Position numbers and translations under genes: made by a program. From positions 84,159 through 148,158 of the forward strand of contig JADKBS010000021.1 in assembly GCA_016714985.1 (NCBI GenBank): a DNA stretch of 64,000 nt. Reading direction: 5' to 3'. Positions 29,965 to 39,534 of this stretch are shown one piece after another (within the stretch, counting starts at the first letter, position 1; every line of letters begins with the position of its first letter). The stretch is from Saprospiraceae bacterium. GTDB taxonomy: Bacteria; Bacteroidota; Bacteroidia; Chitinophagales; Saprospiraceae. The notes under the pieces were generated by a model. That model was not told where the DNA came from. It was given only the letters and a program-made list of their open reading frames with translations, and did not search any database.

Positions 29965-31113
29965 TCAATCCACCATCATCGCCTGCTTGTCCAATTCCTG
30001 CTGCTTCATCACCTTCGGCAATTCCCGGTACTCGTACTGCTGGTTGCGAAGTTGTGGTATGTAGCCAGCATCCCGAATGGCCTGTTGGATGCCATCGGCT
30101 GTGAAGCGGAACTTGGCACCAGCCGCCGAGACTACATTTTCCTCAATCATGATGCTGCCGAAGTCGTTGGCACCGGCATGGAGGCATAGCTGCGCAACGG
30201 GCTTGCCGACGGTGAGCCAAGAGGCTTGGATGTTCACCACGTTGGGCAGCATGATACGGCTCATGGCTATCATGCGCACATACTCGTCGCCCGTAACGGT
30301 GTTGCGGGCACGTTTGAGCTTTTTCAAAATCGTGTCCTCGTCTTGGAACGGCCACGGTATGAAGGCGAGGAAGCCCTTGGCATCGGCTGGCTTTTCGGAC
30401 TGGACTTCCCGCAGCTTCACGAAGTGCTGCATCCGCTCCAGGTTCGTTTCGATATGGCCGAACATCATGGTGCCAGAGGTGGTGAGGCGAAGCTGGTGGG
30501 CAGCCCGCATCACGTCGAGCCATTCCTGCGCCCCGCACTTGCCAGCGGAAATGAGGCGCCGCACCCGATCGTCCAGAATCTCGGCACCAGCACCAGGCAG
30601 GCTGTCTAGGCCAGATTCCTTCAGGGCCTTCAGTACTTCGTAATGCGTTGATTTTGCAAGTTTTGTGATATGCGCAATCTCAGGTGGGCCAAGTGCGTGC
30701 AACTTGAGGTTGGGGTAAAGCTCCTTGAGTTGGCGGAATAAATTAGTGTAAAAATCAAGGCCAAGGTCGGGATGGTGGCCGCCTTGCAGCAGCAGTTGCT
30801 CCCCACCGTATTCGAAGGTCTCCTCGATTTTTACCTTGTATTCCTCAATGGTCGTGATATAGCTCTCCTCGTGCCCCGGCCTGCGGAAGAAGTTGCAGAA
30901 CTTGCAGTTGGCGATGCAGACATTGGTGGTGTTGGAGTTGCGGTCAATAATCCAAGTGACCACGTTGCCCGGCACATGGTGCTGGCGCAGGGCGTTGCCC
31001 ACGTACATGAGTTCGGCAGTGGCCGCATTTTCAAACAAGAAAACACCTTCCTCGGCGGTGAGGAATTCAAGTCGCAGGGCACGGTGAAGTAGGTCGTCGG
31101 TATGCATTTTCAT
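29965..31113 (-). CDS. mqnC: Cyclic dehypoxanthinyl futalosine synthase
   Basis: 382-aa radical SAM enzyme of the futalosine pathway to menaquinone, which cyclises dehypoxanthine futalosine. The radical SAM motif is CIANCKFCNFF; the downstream signature CLHAGANDFGSIMIEENVVS is typical of MqnC. QLLLQGGHHPDLGLDFY is also characteristic. The start at 31113 (MKMHTDDLLHRALRLEF) is chosen because the longer frame to 31194 translates intergenic repeat words. It implies a menaquinone-based respiratory chain, as expected for Bacteroidota. Confidence 0.93.
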   Translation of the reverse strand: MKMHTDDLLHRALRLEFLTAEEGVFLFENAATAELMYVGNALRQHHVPGNVVTWIIDRNSNTTNVCIANCKFCNFFRRPGHEESYITTIEEYKVKIEETFEYGGEQLLLQGGHHPDLGLDFYTNLFRQLKELYPNLKLHALGPPEIAHITKLAKSTHYEVLKALKESGLDSLPGAGAEILDDRVRRLISAGKCGAQEWLDVMRAAHQLRLTTSGTMMFGHIETNLERMQHFVKLREVQSEKPADAKGFLAFIPWPFQDEDTILKKLKRARNTVTGDEYVRMIAMSRIMLPNVVNIQASWLTVGKPVAQLCLHAGANDFGSIMIEENVVSAAGAKFRFTADGIQQAIRDAGYIPQLRNQQYEYRELPKVMKQQELDKQAMMVD

Positions 31114-31165
31114 GGATGCTTGTTGCTGGATACTTGTTGCTGGATACTTGATACTGGATGTTTGA
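31114..31165 (-). repeat. GATACTTGTTGCTG word repeat upstream of mqnC
   Basis: Tandem degenerate copies of TTGTTGCTGGATACT and TGATACTGGATG directly before the mqnC start on the minus strand. The complementary words (TATCCAGTA, TATCCAGAATC) occur at 50243-50283, in front of the CHAT gene. Confidence 0.55.
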
Positions 31166-31502
31166 GGGCAATGCTTTTTGCAAAGAAAGAACAAAGTTAG
31201 GCAAGTAGGGTTGTGAAACAGGCAGCAATATACAAGGGCATTTATTGGAGATCACCATACGTACTTCATTTTTCAAAATCAATTTCTTGAAAATCAAGCA
31301 TTTAGAACCGAAACATACCCCGAAAAACAAAGAAGAGCTACCATGACGTTTCAAGGCAGCTCTCCGTAATTTACATAAATAATTAGGAACACAGACATTT
31401 ATCAATGTGACTGCGAAAGCGATGTTAAGTCACCTGATGCTTAATTTAGGCAAAGAAATTGCTCCTTACTGCTGCCCTCCCCCATTTCTCAAATCCAGCT
31501 CG

Positions 31503-32252
31503 ATGAAATCCAACTGGCGACGCTTGCCTGCCATCCTGATTGCATTGGCCACCTTGGCCTGCACCGACAATGAAAAACAGTCCATGCCGACCACTTCCTC
31601 CGCACAGCCCCCAAAGGCAGTGGCCGTCTCCAACCCAACCCAGCCCAACGAGCCAATCACACCATCGCCGGAAGGCGCAAAGCCCCGCTCCGCCGAGGAA
31701 ATGGTGGCGGCTGGCTACAAGCGCTACGGCATCGAGAAGGGTGCCTTTATTTTCCGCATCGAAGGGGGCATTGAGGGCACGGAGCACTATTTTTTTGACA
31801 ACTGGGGCTGGCGGGAGGCCAAATACACCCGCACGACAACCGAAGCACAAAGCCTCTTTGAGGAGAGCAATGAGGTACAATACCTCGATGGCGAGCGGCG
31901 CTATGTCTATTTCCCGGAAACCAAAAAAGCACATTATTTTGACAGCCGCCAGGTGGAGCAAATGGCCATCAAGTACCAGACCAAGGACATGGTAGTGGTG
32001 GGCAACGAAATGCTCAAGAACATGGGGATGCAGCCGGCAGGCAAGGCCAAGGTCGGCGAAATCGAGTGCGATGTCTGGGTAAAGGCCGAGCCAAAAATCC
32101 GCCTTTTTATGTGGCAGGGCCTTACGATGGCCGAGGAGTCCTACGTGGACAATATCCCCATCGGCCGCCGCTGCATCTTGGTGGAATTGGAGAAGAACCC
32201 ACCAATAGACAGGATGTTGCTGCCCAAAGACGCTGTCATCGAGAAGCTGTAA
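31503..32252 (+). CDS. Lipoprotein with DUF4412-like features
   Basis: 249-aa protein. The start at 31503 gives MKSNWRRLPAILIALATLAC, a lipoprotein signal with lipobox Cys20. A Pro/Thr/Ser-rich linker follows, then a globular domain from about residue 65 (KRYGIEKGAFIFRIEGGIEG to the C-terminus). The repeated beta pattern with YVYFPETKKAHYFD resembles periplasmic DUF4412/outer-membrane lipoprotein carrier-like folds, but the assignment is weak. A strong terminator follows. Confidence 0.65.
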   Translation: MKSNWRRLPAILIALATLACTDNEKQSMPTTSSAQPPKAVAVSNPTQPNEPITPSPEGAKPRSAEEMVAAGYKRYGIEKGAFIFRIEGGIEGTEHYFFDNWGWREAKYTRTTTEAQSLFEESNEVQYLDGERRYVYFPETKKAHYFDSRQVEQMAIKYQTKDMVVVGNEMLKNMGMQPAGKAKVGEIECDVWVKAEPKIRLFMWQGLTMAEESYVDNIPIGRRCILVELEKNPPIDRMLLPKDAVIEKL

Positions 32253-32287
32253 CTTTTATGGAAAGCTGGGTTTTACAACCAAAAAAC

Positions 32288-32322
32288 AAGGGGCGGCAAT
32301 GATGTGCCGCCCCTTGCTTTTT
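32288..32322 (+). terminator. Rho-independent terminator
   Basis: Arms CAAGGGGCGGCA (32288-32299) and TGCCGCCCCTTG (32304-32315) around ATGA, followed by a T-rich tail. It ends the lipoprotein transcript. Confidence 0.88.
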
Positions 32323-32373
32323 CAAGTAAGTGAGGGTCAACCGTTGATTTGCTATCCTCAACAGCCGTACCGC

Positions 32374-32457
32374 TCATGCCATTTCATGCCTACGGAAGCG
32401 GTTGATTACACCTTTCACGAACATGGCTGCCAGCACGAATTTAATCAGCTTTTTCAT
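32374..32457 (-). CDS. Possible 27-aa membrane-associated peptide
   Basis: A short frame from the ATG complement at 32455-32457 reads MKKLIKFVLAAMFVKGVINR plus FRRHEMA. The composition (Lys start, hydrophobic core, basic tail) is that of a small membrane peptide. There is no homology evidence, so it is listed as a candidate only. Confidence 0.3.
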   Translation of the reverse strand: MKKLIKFVLAAMFVKGVINRFRRHEMA

Positions 32458-32520
32458 GGCTAAATGATTTTGGTGAAGGAAATAAGCCAAAGTTGCTGCT
32501 TGAGCATCCTTGGTGTTCTT

Positions 32521-32629
32521 GCAACTACTTAGCAGGGGGGGTTTCAATTTTTCCCAAAAAAAACCAAAGTGTGGGAGGAGAGAAAAAATGAAATTTTTTC
32601 TCTCCTCCCACACCCTCCTAAACAGTTAC
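32521..32629 (+). repeat. Double-hairpin element, copy 1
   Basis: Left end GCAACTACTTAGCAGG, degenerate first hairpin (TTTCAATTTTTCCC), perfect second hairpin with arms GTGGGAGGAGAGAAAAAA and TTTTTTCTCTCCTCCCAC, right end CTCCTAAACAGTTAC. Flanks share TTCTT, possibly a degraded 8-bp target duplication. The rest of the 32253-32808 gap shows only the terminator and the 27-aa candidate. Confidence 0.8.
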
Positions 32630-32808
32630 ATTTTCTTTATCAAAGCAAGGTAGGTAACATAATAATCCCGTCAAATGACGGAAATTAATCGAGGCGGTGA
32701 TACTTTTCAAAAGCGGCCAAGGTGACCTCTATCTGTCTTTTGCTTGATTCTTGTCATTGAAAGCAGCAATTACAAATTTGAATATTGCCCAATTAAATAT
32801 AGGCAAAT

Positions 32809-33471
32809 ATGAATTCAATTTCGTACAACTCAGTTCTGATTCATGTGGGCAGTGCATACTTGGCGGCCAATCTGGTTGTACCTGACGCCCCCAAGGGACT
32901 GGTCATCTTCTCCCATGCTACAGGGAGTGGCCGATTGACACAAAAGAACCGCTACCTTGCTGAAATGCTGAACAAACAGGGCATGGCGACGCTGTTGGCC
33001 GACCTGCTCACCGAGGACGAAGACTCCCACCACAATCGGTACGATATTACCTTGCTGACCAAGCGGCTCATCGCCATCACAAAATGGGCGGCAGCACAAC
33101 CCTACTTGAAAGGGTTAAACCATTATTATTTTGGAGAAGGTATTGGGGCCACCGCTGCACTGCAAGCCGCAGCAGAATTGAAGCAATATATCGGTGCCCT
33201 TGTGCTGAGAGGTGGCCGAACAGACTTAGCTATAGGAGCAATCCCTCAAATAACATCCCCTACCCTGCTTATCGTCGGCACATGGGATTTGCCCGTCTTT
33301 GCCGCCAATCAATCCGCCTTCAAATCGCTTACCTGTCCAAAAAAAATAGAAATTGTAGAAGGTGCCTCACACCGCTTCGAGGAGCCGGGAAAACTGGATT
33401 TGGTTGCCAATTTAGCTGCTAAATGGTTTGTCAACAGCCAATTCAGCGATGCTGTTTCATTGCGGGCCTAA
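32809..33471 (+). CDS. Alpha/beta hydrolase-fold protein lacking the nucleophile
   Basis: 220 aa, related to dienelactone-hydrolase-like proteins that often sit next to or are fused with phosphoribosyltransferases. The oxyanion region LVIFSHATGSGR and the core LVLRGGRTDLAIGAIPQI fit. The Asp (VGTWD, residue 160) and His (GASHRFEEPG, residue 188) positions are present. The nucleophile elbow, usually GxSxG, reads GEGIG at residues 109-113, with Gly111 in place of Ser. It is therefore probably inactive as a serine hydrolase or was repurposed; no frame error is needed to explain it. Confidence 0.75.
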   Translation: MNSISYNSVLIHVGSAYLAANLVVPDAPKGLVIFSHATGSGRLTQKNRYLAEMLNKQGMATLLADLLTEDEDSHHNRYDITLLTKRLIAITKWAAAQPYLKGLNHYYFGEGIGATAALQAAAELKQYIGALVLRGGRTDLAIGAIPQITSPTLLIVGTWDLPVFAANQSAFKSLTCPKKIEIVEGASHRFEEPGKLDLVANLAAKWFVNSQFSDAVSLRA

Positions 33472-33592
33472 GATTGTACAAATTAAAGAAAAACCATCTT
33501 CGCAAAAATGCTCCTCTTAACTTGGGCCATCCTAAATTTGCCCATCCGATTTGAACCTCGCCAAAAGGTCAAGTCCCTCAACCTTTGAAGAA

Positions 33593-35743
33593 ATGTATTC
33601 AAAAGACGAACAACGCCGCCTTGTTGACCTCTCCAAGCGCCTCCTCCAAGCACCCGACCCTTCCACATCCTTGGATGCTGCCGCAATGGCCGCCGAGCTG
33701 CGGGAAACCATCGTTTACCACGAATGGCGCTACTACGCCCTCAACGACCCCGTCGTCAGCGACTACGAGTACGACATGCTCTATAAGCGGTTGCAAGCCA
33801 TCGAGGCCAAGCACCCCGAACTCGTCACGCCCGATTCCCCCACGCAGCGGGTGAGCAGTGACCTGACCGACGAGTTCAACCTCGTGGAGCACCTGACGCC
33901 CATGCTCTCCCTCGACAACAGCTACGACGCCGCCGACCTCGCCAGCTTCGACGAGCGCATCAAGAACTACCTCGGACTAGCCGCCGACCTCGAAATCGAG
34001 TACTGCGTGGAGCCGAAATTCGATGGCGGCACTATAGCGCTGGTGTATGAAAACGACCAACTCGTGCGGGCTGCCACCCGTGGCAACGGCGCCCTCGGTG
34101 ACGAAATCACGCCGAACATCCGCACCCTGCGCTCCGTGCCGCTGCGGGCGGAGTTCTCCAAATTCGGCATCGCCAAGGCGGAACTTCGGGGCGAGGCGCT
34201 CATCCGCAAGGATGTTTTCACAAAAATGAACGAGCAACGGGCCGCCGACGGCGATACCCTGCTCGCCAATCCCCGCAACGCCGCCACGGGGGGGCTGCGC
34301 ACCAAAGACCCCTCGGAAACGGCAAGCCGCCGCATCGAGGCGTTTGTTTACCAAGTCGGCTTCGCCGTGGATGCAGCGGGCAACAGCATTTTGAACCAGT
34401 TCAAAAACCACGATAATTTGATTGAATTGCTGGGCAATATTGGCTTTAAAATACCTCAACACGCCCCCATCAATGGCGAACTGGGTGAACGTAAAGTCTG
34501 CCCAAACATCGCCAAGGTCGCCACCTTCTGCAACGACTGGCAGAACCGCCGGGAGCAGTACGCCTACGAGATTGATGGCATGGTGGTGAAGGCCAACCAG
34601 CTCGAACTGCAACAGCGGGCAGGCAGCACGGCGCACCACCCACGCTGGGCCATCGCCTACAAGTTCAAGGCGAAACAGGCGACCACGAAGCTGCTCAACG
34701 TCGAGTTCCAAGTGGGCAAGGTCGGCAGCATCACGCCTGTTGCGAAGCTGGAACCCGTGGCTTTGGCGGGCGTGACGGTCTCGTCGGTCAGTTTGCACAA
34801 CGAGGATTTTATCCGAAACAAAGACCTGCGCCTCGGCGACACCGTGCTGGTGGAGCGGGCGGGCGACGTGATTCCTTACATCGTAAAACCGATGGAAGAA
34901 CTGCGGGACGGCTCGGAGCGGGAAATCCTGTTCCCGACCAATTGCCCCGTCTGCAAAAGCGAACTGGTGCGGGCCGAGGACGAGGCCGCTTGGCGCTGCG
35001 AGAACCCCGATTGCGAAGCGCAACTCATCCAGCGCATGATCCACCACGTCTCGAAAAATGCGATGGACATTGACGGCTTCGGCGAGAGCCAAATCGAAAA
35101 ATTCTACCGATTGGGCTGGCTGCACAGCATCGCCGACATCTACCGCCTTGATTATGAGTCCATTGCGAAGTTGGAGGGCTTTGGTGAAAAATCGGCGAAG
35201 AACCTCCGTGCAGCCATCGAGAAGGCAAAAAAGAACCCCATCCAACGCCTGCTGCACAGCCTCACCATCCACCACCTCGGCATCAAGGCGGGCAAGATAC
35301 TCGCCGCCGAAATCGAAAACGTGATGGACTTGGCGGGCTGGGACGAGGAGCGTTTCCGCCAAATCAAGGACATCGGGCCAGTGCTGACGCACAACGTCAT
35401 CCGCTTTTTTCAGAATGAAAAAAATGTCGCCATCCTTCGGGAAATGGAGGCGCTGGGCGTGAATTTCACCCAAACGGAAGCCGACCGCAAGAAGCAAGTG
35501 AGCGCCGATGCGCCGCTGGCTGGCAAAACGATTTTGTTTACAGGAACATTGATGAAAATGGGCCGGAAAGAAGCCGCTGCCAAAGCTGAAGATGCAGGTG
35601 CGAAGAACATCAGCGCCGTGAGCGGCAACCTCGACTACCTCGTGGTGGGCGAAGATGCTGGCAGCAAGCTGAAAAAAGCGACGGCGCTCGGCACGGTGAC
35701 GATTTTGACGGAGGATGAGTTTTTGGAATTGGTGGGCGGGTAA
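33593..35743 (+). CDS. ligA: NAD+-dependent DNA ligase
   Basis: 716-aa enzyme that seals nicks in duplex DNA during replication and repair using NAD+. Order: Ia domain (YYALNDPVVSDYEYDMLYKR), adenylation domain with the reactive Lys of KFDGG at about residue 142, OB fold, Cys4 zinc finger (CPVCKSEL...CENPDC), helix-hairpin-helix repeats (KLEGFGEKSAKNLRAAIEKA) and a C-terminal BRCT domain (KTILFTGTLMKMGRKEA). The ATG at 33593 is chosen; a TTG at 33551 would add 14 residues. It is intact over 2.1 kb. Confidence 0.96.
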   Translation: MYSKDEQRRLVDLSKRLLQAPDPSTSLDAAAMAAELRETIVYHEWRYYALNDPVVSDYEYDMLYKRLQAIEAKHPELVTPDSPTQRVSSDLTDEFNLVEHLTPMLSLDNSYDAADLASFDERIKNYLGLAADLEIEYCVEPKFDGGTIALVYENDQLVRAATRGNGALGDEITPNIRTLRSVPLRAEFSKFGIAKAELRGEALIRKDVFTKMNEQRAADGDTLLANPRNAATGGLRTKDPSETASRRIEAFVYQVGFAVDAAGNSILNQFKNHDNLIELLGNIGFKIPQHAPINGELGERKVCPNIAKVATFCNDWQNRREQYAYEIDGMVVKANQLELQQRAGSTAHHPRWAIAYKFKAKQATTKLLNVEFQVGKVGSITPVAKLEPVALAGVTVSSVSLHNEDFIRNKDLRLGDTVLVERAGDVIPYIVKPMEELRDGSEREILFPTNCPVCKSELVRAEDEAAWRCENPDCEAQLIQRMIHHVSKNAMDIDGFGESQIEKFYRLGWLHSIADIYRLDYESIAKLEGFGEKSAKNLRAAIEKAKKNPIQRLLHSLTIHHLGIKAGKILAAEIENVMDLAGWDEERFRQIKDIGPVLTHNVIRFFQNEKNVAILREMEALGVNFTQTEADRKKQVSADAPLAGKTILFTGTLMKMGRKEAAAKAEDAGAKNISAVSGNLDYLVVGEDAGSKLKKATALGTVTILTEDEFLELVGG

Positions 35744-35805
35744 CGCAGGCAGGGCGCATTTTTATTTTTGCTGCGCAAGCCCTATTTTTGACTAAAATTC
35801 AAGCC

Positions 35806-36033
35806 ATGAATTGGAAAGACTATATCCATTCCGACCGACAAATTTTAACGGGCAAGCCCGTGGTTAAAGGCACAAGGTTATCCGTCGTCTTTATTTTGGG
35901 CTTGTTCAGCAATGGTTGGACAGAAGCACAGGTGCTGGAAAACTACCCTCAACTGACAAAGGAAAGCCTCAGGGCGGTATTTGCCTACGTAAAGGAGTGC
36001 ATGGAAGATGAAATCATGTTAACTGCGCAATGA
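35806..36033 (+). CDS. DUF433 antitoxin-like protein
   Basis: 75-aa protein. The sequence MNWKDYIHSDRQILTGKPVV, followed by KGTRLSVVFILGLFSNGWTE, is the classical DUF433 winged-helix signature. DUF433 genes commonly pair with DUF5615 (PIN-like) genes as toxin-antitoxin-type units. It overlaps the next gene by 4 bp (ATGA at 36030), which supports that pairing. The start at ATG 35806 is used, although the frame is open to a TTG at 35788. Confidence 0.88.
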   Translation: MNWKDYIHSDRQILTGKPVVKGTRLSVVFILGLFSNGWTEAQVLENYPQLTKESLRAVFAYVKECMEDEIMLTAQ

Positions 36034-36381
36034 AGTTCCTAGCCAACGAAAACTACCCACTTGCCTCCGTCAGAAAAATTGCGGCGGCTGGTCACGAGAT
36101 TGAATCCGTAACGCTAATGATGCAGGGACAACCCGACATTACCATCTTGCACAAAGCAGCTGAAGAACAATCCGTTATTCTCACGTTTGACCGGGACTAT
36201 GGCATGTTGATTTACCAATTCAACCTGCCCAAGCCTGCCGGCATCCTTTTTTTATAAGATGCAGCCACTTCATCCTGATGAACCTGCCGATTTGTTGCTG
36301 GAATTATTGTCCGAGGGTAGGCCATTGATTGGTTGTTTTACAACTTATGCAAGGGGAAGACTTCGGCAAAGGGTAATATGA
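36030..36381 (+). CDS. DUF5615 PIN-like toxin candidate, one frameshift
   Basis: The uncorrected frame stops after 75 aa at 36257. In a T7 run (36247-36253), removing one T extends it to about 116 aa, ending LRQRVI at 36381, the usual DUF5615 length. The PIN-like acidic positions are visible in MKFLANENYP (NEN replaces the common DEN) and LTFDRDYG. A role as the nuclease-like toxin partner of DUF433 is inferred from family context. The slip run could be a sequencing error or an on/off switch. Confidence 0.8.
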
Positions 36382-36428
36382 AAGTTCCTGACCACCATTT
36401 CAAAAGAGCAGATTATAGTCAAGCACCT

Positions 36429-36436
36429 TACCTTTG
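36429..36436 (+). promoter_or_regulatory. Possible TAnnTTTG promoter box of the thiolase gene
   Basis: TACCTTTG matches the Bacteroidota -7 consensus TAnnTTTG and lies about 40 bp before the ATG at 36477. A clear -33 TTG partner is not obvious, so the call is tentative. Confidence 0.35.
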
Positions 36437-36476
36437 CGGCCTGTTTTAAACCGCCTAATCAAATCACAACCAAATC

Positions 36477-37655
36477 ATGCAAGAAGTATTCATCGTTTCC
36501 GCCGTGCGCACGCCATTGGGCAGCTTCGGCGGCGTATTGTCAGGCATCGCCGCACCTGCGCTGGGTGCTGCCGCCATCAAGGGCGCACTCGCCGCCGCTG
36601 GCGTTTCTGCCGACCAAGTAGCGGAAGTCATCATGGGCAACGTCGTGTCCGCCAACCTCGGCCAGGCACCTGCCCGGCAGGCCGCCCGTGCGGCTGGCAT
36701 CCCCGACAACGTGCCCTGCACCACCATCAACAAGGTCTGCGCCTCCGGTATGAAATCCATCATGTTCGCTTCGCAAAGCATCATGCTTGGCCACAACGAC
36801 ATCGTGGTGGCTGGTGGCATGGTAAACATGTCAGCAGCGCCCTACTACGTGCCAAACGCCCGCTGGGGCTACAAGTACGGCGACGGTGCCTTCATTGACG
36901 GCCTCGCCAAGGACGGCCTCCTCGACGTGTACGAGCAGTGCGCCATGGGTATCTTCGCCGACCGCACCGCTGAGAAGTATGAAATCAGCCGGGAGGAGCA
37001 GGACGCCTTTGCCATTGACAGCTACAAGCGGGCTGCCGCAGCCACCGAGGGCGGTTTTTTCAAATCGGAAATCGTGCCCGTGGCCATCCCGCAAAAGAAG
37101 GGCGACCCCTTGCTAATCAGTGAGGACGAGGAGTACAAAAAGGTCATGTTCGACAAGATACCCGGCCTGCGCCCCGCCTTCACCCCGAACGGCACGGTGA
37201 CTGCCGCCAATGCCTCCACCATCAACGATGGCGCTTCGGCACTGGTGCTGGTTTCCGGCAAAAAAATGAAGGAACTCGGCCTGAAGCCCCTCGCCCGCAT
37301 CGCCTCCTTCGCCGACGCAGAGCAGGAGCCAGCTTGGTTCACCACCACGCCTACCGTGGCCGCACCGCTTGCGCTCAAACGGGCAGGTTTGACCAAAAAC
37401 GATATTGATTTTTACGAAGTAAATGAGGCGTTCAGCGTGGTGACGCTGGCGTTTGAAAAACTCATGGAAATCAGCCACGACCAGACCAATGTGTTCGGTG
37501 GGGCGGTGTCGCTCGGCCACCCGCTGGGAGCCTCCGGCGCCCGCATCGTTACGACCCTGAACAACGTGCTGCACCACCGCAATGGTCGCTATGGCCTAGC
37601 TGCCATTTGCAACGGCGGGGGTGGGGCGTCGGCGTTGGTGTTGGAAAGGGTGTAG
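36477..37655 (+). CDS. Acetyl-CoA C-acyltransferase (thiolase)
   Basis: 392-aa thiolase that forms or cleaves acetoacetyl-CoA/3-ketoacyl-CoA. Catalytic residues are visible: Cys88 in NKVCASGMKS, His348 in GGAVSLGHPLGASGAR and Cys378 in AAICNGGGGASALV; NEAFS is also present. The length equals the family norm. It could be atoB or fadA-like; without beta-oxidation neighbours, an acetyl-CoA acetyltransferase role is slightly favoured. A hairpin terminator lies at 37669-37705. Confidence 0.93.
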   Translation: MQEVFIVSAVRTPLGSFGGVLSGIAAPALGAAAIKGALAAAGVSADQVAEVIMGNVVSANLGQAPARQAARAAGIPDNVPCTTINKVCASGMKSIMFASQSIMLGHNDIVVAGGMVNMSAAPYYVPNARWGYKYGDGAFIDGLAKDGLLDVYEQCAMGIFADRTAEKYEISREEQDAFAIDSYKRAAAATEGGFFKSEIVPVAIPQKKGDPLLISEDEEYKKVMFDKIPGLRPAFTPNGTVTAANASTINDGASALVLVSGKKMKELGLKPLARIASFADAEQEPAWFTTTPTVAAPLALKRAGLTKNDIDFYEVNEAFSVVTLAFEKLMEISHDQTNVFGGAVSLGHPLGASGARIVTTLNNVLHHRNGRYGLAAICNGGGGASALVLERV

Positions 37656-37668
37656 GAAAGGCTATAAT

Positions 37669-37705
37669 ATATTGAGGGGATTGCATCAATCAATTCCCTC
37701 AATAT
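37669..37705 (+). terminator. Hairpin after the thiolase gene
   Basis: Arms ATATTGAGGG (37669-37678) and CCCTCAATAT (37696-37705) with an inner ATTG/CAAT pair, followed by an A-rich rather than T-rich tract. It may act as a bidirectional terminator. A similar palindrome lies before the second leader, at 45568-45600. Confidence 0.55.
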
Positions 37706-38079
37706 CGAAATAAAAAAATATTTTCATATAACTTGTTTTATACAAAATAAGTTCTTTACTTTGCCTTAGTGCAATAGTTTTCCAGACTATTGCCCTTCCA
37801 GAGTAGCCCTTCCAGACTTCCAGACCCTTTCAGATTCTTCCAGACCTAGCCCTTCCAGACAAGAACAAGGAGGATTTGGAAGAAGGTGATTTAGGCACCT
37901 AAAGTAAAAGTGAAGATTGGGTAGTGGCACAAATTCTTGAAATGGCGCTTGCGGTTGCAAGTGCCTCCCTAGTTCAGCTATTGAGCGATTCAATAGATAA
38001 AGAACGGGGATCAATGCTGAATGTCTTGGCGGATGTCAGCAAAGACCCCCATTTGTTAACATTTTAACTTTACGAAGGT
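37706..38079 (+). promoter_or_regulatory. Conserved structured leader, copy 1
   Basis: A stretch of about 370 bp without a gene, homologous to 45640-45991. It begins with an A-rich tract (AAATAAAAAAATATTTTCAT), then TTG, 21 bp and TACTTTG, a plausible Bacteroidota promoter. Tandem CCTTCCAGAC-like words follow (37790-37860). Three hairpins come next: GGCGCTTGC/GCAAGTGCC (37944-37965); GTTC..CTATTG/CAATAG..GAAC (37972-38007); and GGGG..TGCTGA/TCAGCA..CCCC (38008-38051). The end TTTGTTAACATTTTAACTTT sits just before the ATG. It probably controls the lipoprotein operon. Confidence 0.7.
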
Positions 38080-39406
38080 ATGAAAAAATTCAAACTTGGA
38101 TTATTCATTTTTTTGCTCGGAGTGGGTTCCTGCAAAAAAGAAGCTTCTGACTTAATTAAGAAGCAACCCAACGATTTTGACCCTATCAGTACTATCACTG
38201 ATATTGGAGAGTTAAAGCAGGCCATTTCGACCAGAGACGGTAGCCTTTCCGAAGATCAGCAGGCTGAACTTCACAGACTTAGACAAGCAGCTTCTATCCT
38301 ATTTGAGCTGGCAAAAACGAGTGGCATAAGGTCAGAGATTATTGCGGGCGTAAGGTCTGGTTTCTATGAAGATGAGAGCATACTTTTCAAGGACCTGTTC
38401 AATTCGACCCAAAGCCCCGCTTTTGATTTCCAGTCGTCGCAGCTAACGAGCAACGGATTTTCATCCAGACTACAAAACGGCAACTACCTGAACAGTAGTG
38501 AGTACGGTGTAACTTCGCTAAACCCAACTGGCGATAACTTTAACTTGAAAGAATACCTTGAGTGCCACAAGGCCCAGATTTACTGGCCATATTCGGAAAA
38601 TTGGGATGGAGCTTCTGACGTTGTTCCCACTATATCCTACCTCCCCATAAGCGTGGATGAGGTAAATATTGGCTGGAAGCTAGTGCAGAACCCAGGCCAA
38701 ACTACATACTCTTATCAGGAGGTTGTGGTTAACGACGAGTATGCCCAGAACAACCCAGTTTTCATTGTCAACTATTATGAGGGAAACAAAATAGGCGGGA
38801 ACTGCGAGTACATTCCGACCGTTGGTGGCGGGGTAAGTGCCTATGACCCTCCAATAGTCGGCGAAGACTGCGATGACGACTTCCCTCAGGATAGGGTACA
38901 AGTTGATATAGGAAAAGTTAAATTTTTCAAGCATTATGATGGCCTTTTTAGAGGGGGGCCTGAGTTTAGGTTTGTCAGAGGCCAAGTTTCATTAAATCCA
39001 AACGGGAATCAGATAACTGGTGTAGTACCTGTTTTTGCTCCAGTCAATCTAAAGAGGAAGCATATATATGAATGGAGAACTCCCAATGAGCTATGGGATA
39101 CGAATTGGGAGCTACAGAATTCAGCACAAAGCATAGTCCTTTATGAGGACGATGACTGGTCACAAACCACGCTGACCTTAGAAGGCATCGTCAAGGTAAC
39201 AATCCCTACTATTGGGGGTATTGAAGAATCCGCAACATGGACAAAAGTAGTACAATCTGCCGATGCAGTCATTTACAGCCAAGAGTATGACCGTTGCTGG
39301 TATTTTGTTACAAGTCCAGGAAACACCTTTTGAAAATGTTGGAGGCTGGAATGTACGAGGTTCAACAGGTCAAGTTAAATGGACAATGCCATATAGCGAA
39401 TGGTAA
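38080..39406 (+). CDS. Lipoprotein of unknown function, one probable frameshift
   Basis: Lipoprotein signal MKKFKLGLFIFLLGVGSC with Cys18 as the lipidation site, then KKEASDLIKKQPND. The protein has no recognised domain; it is acidic and rich in Asn/Tyr, consistent with a surface lipoprotein. The first stop is at 39333, but removing one T from the T4 run (39328-39331) extends it to 39406, adding ENVGGWNVRGSTGQVKW and ending YSEW. It is preceded by structured leader copy 1 and followed by two predicted beta-barrel proteins. The joined length is about 441 aa. Confidence 0.65.
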
Positions 39407-39534
39407 GCGAACAAGCAACAAAGACTCTATTACGATTTGAATAGTTTTTTGAAAAAATCACTTGAGCTGAGTATAGCCAAATATTTGAGTTGGCTATAAC
39501 TCAGTTCTTTTTAGATTCAAAAAAAATCACAACA

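Noticed and set aside
33977..35497. 506-aa open frame opposite ligA
   Set aside because: It is an antisense shadow of the GC-rich ligA gene, which has all catalytic motifs on plus.
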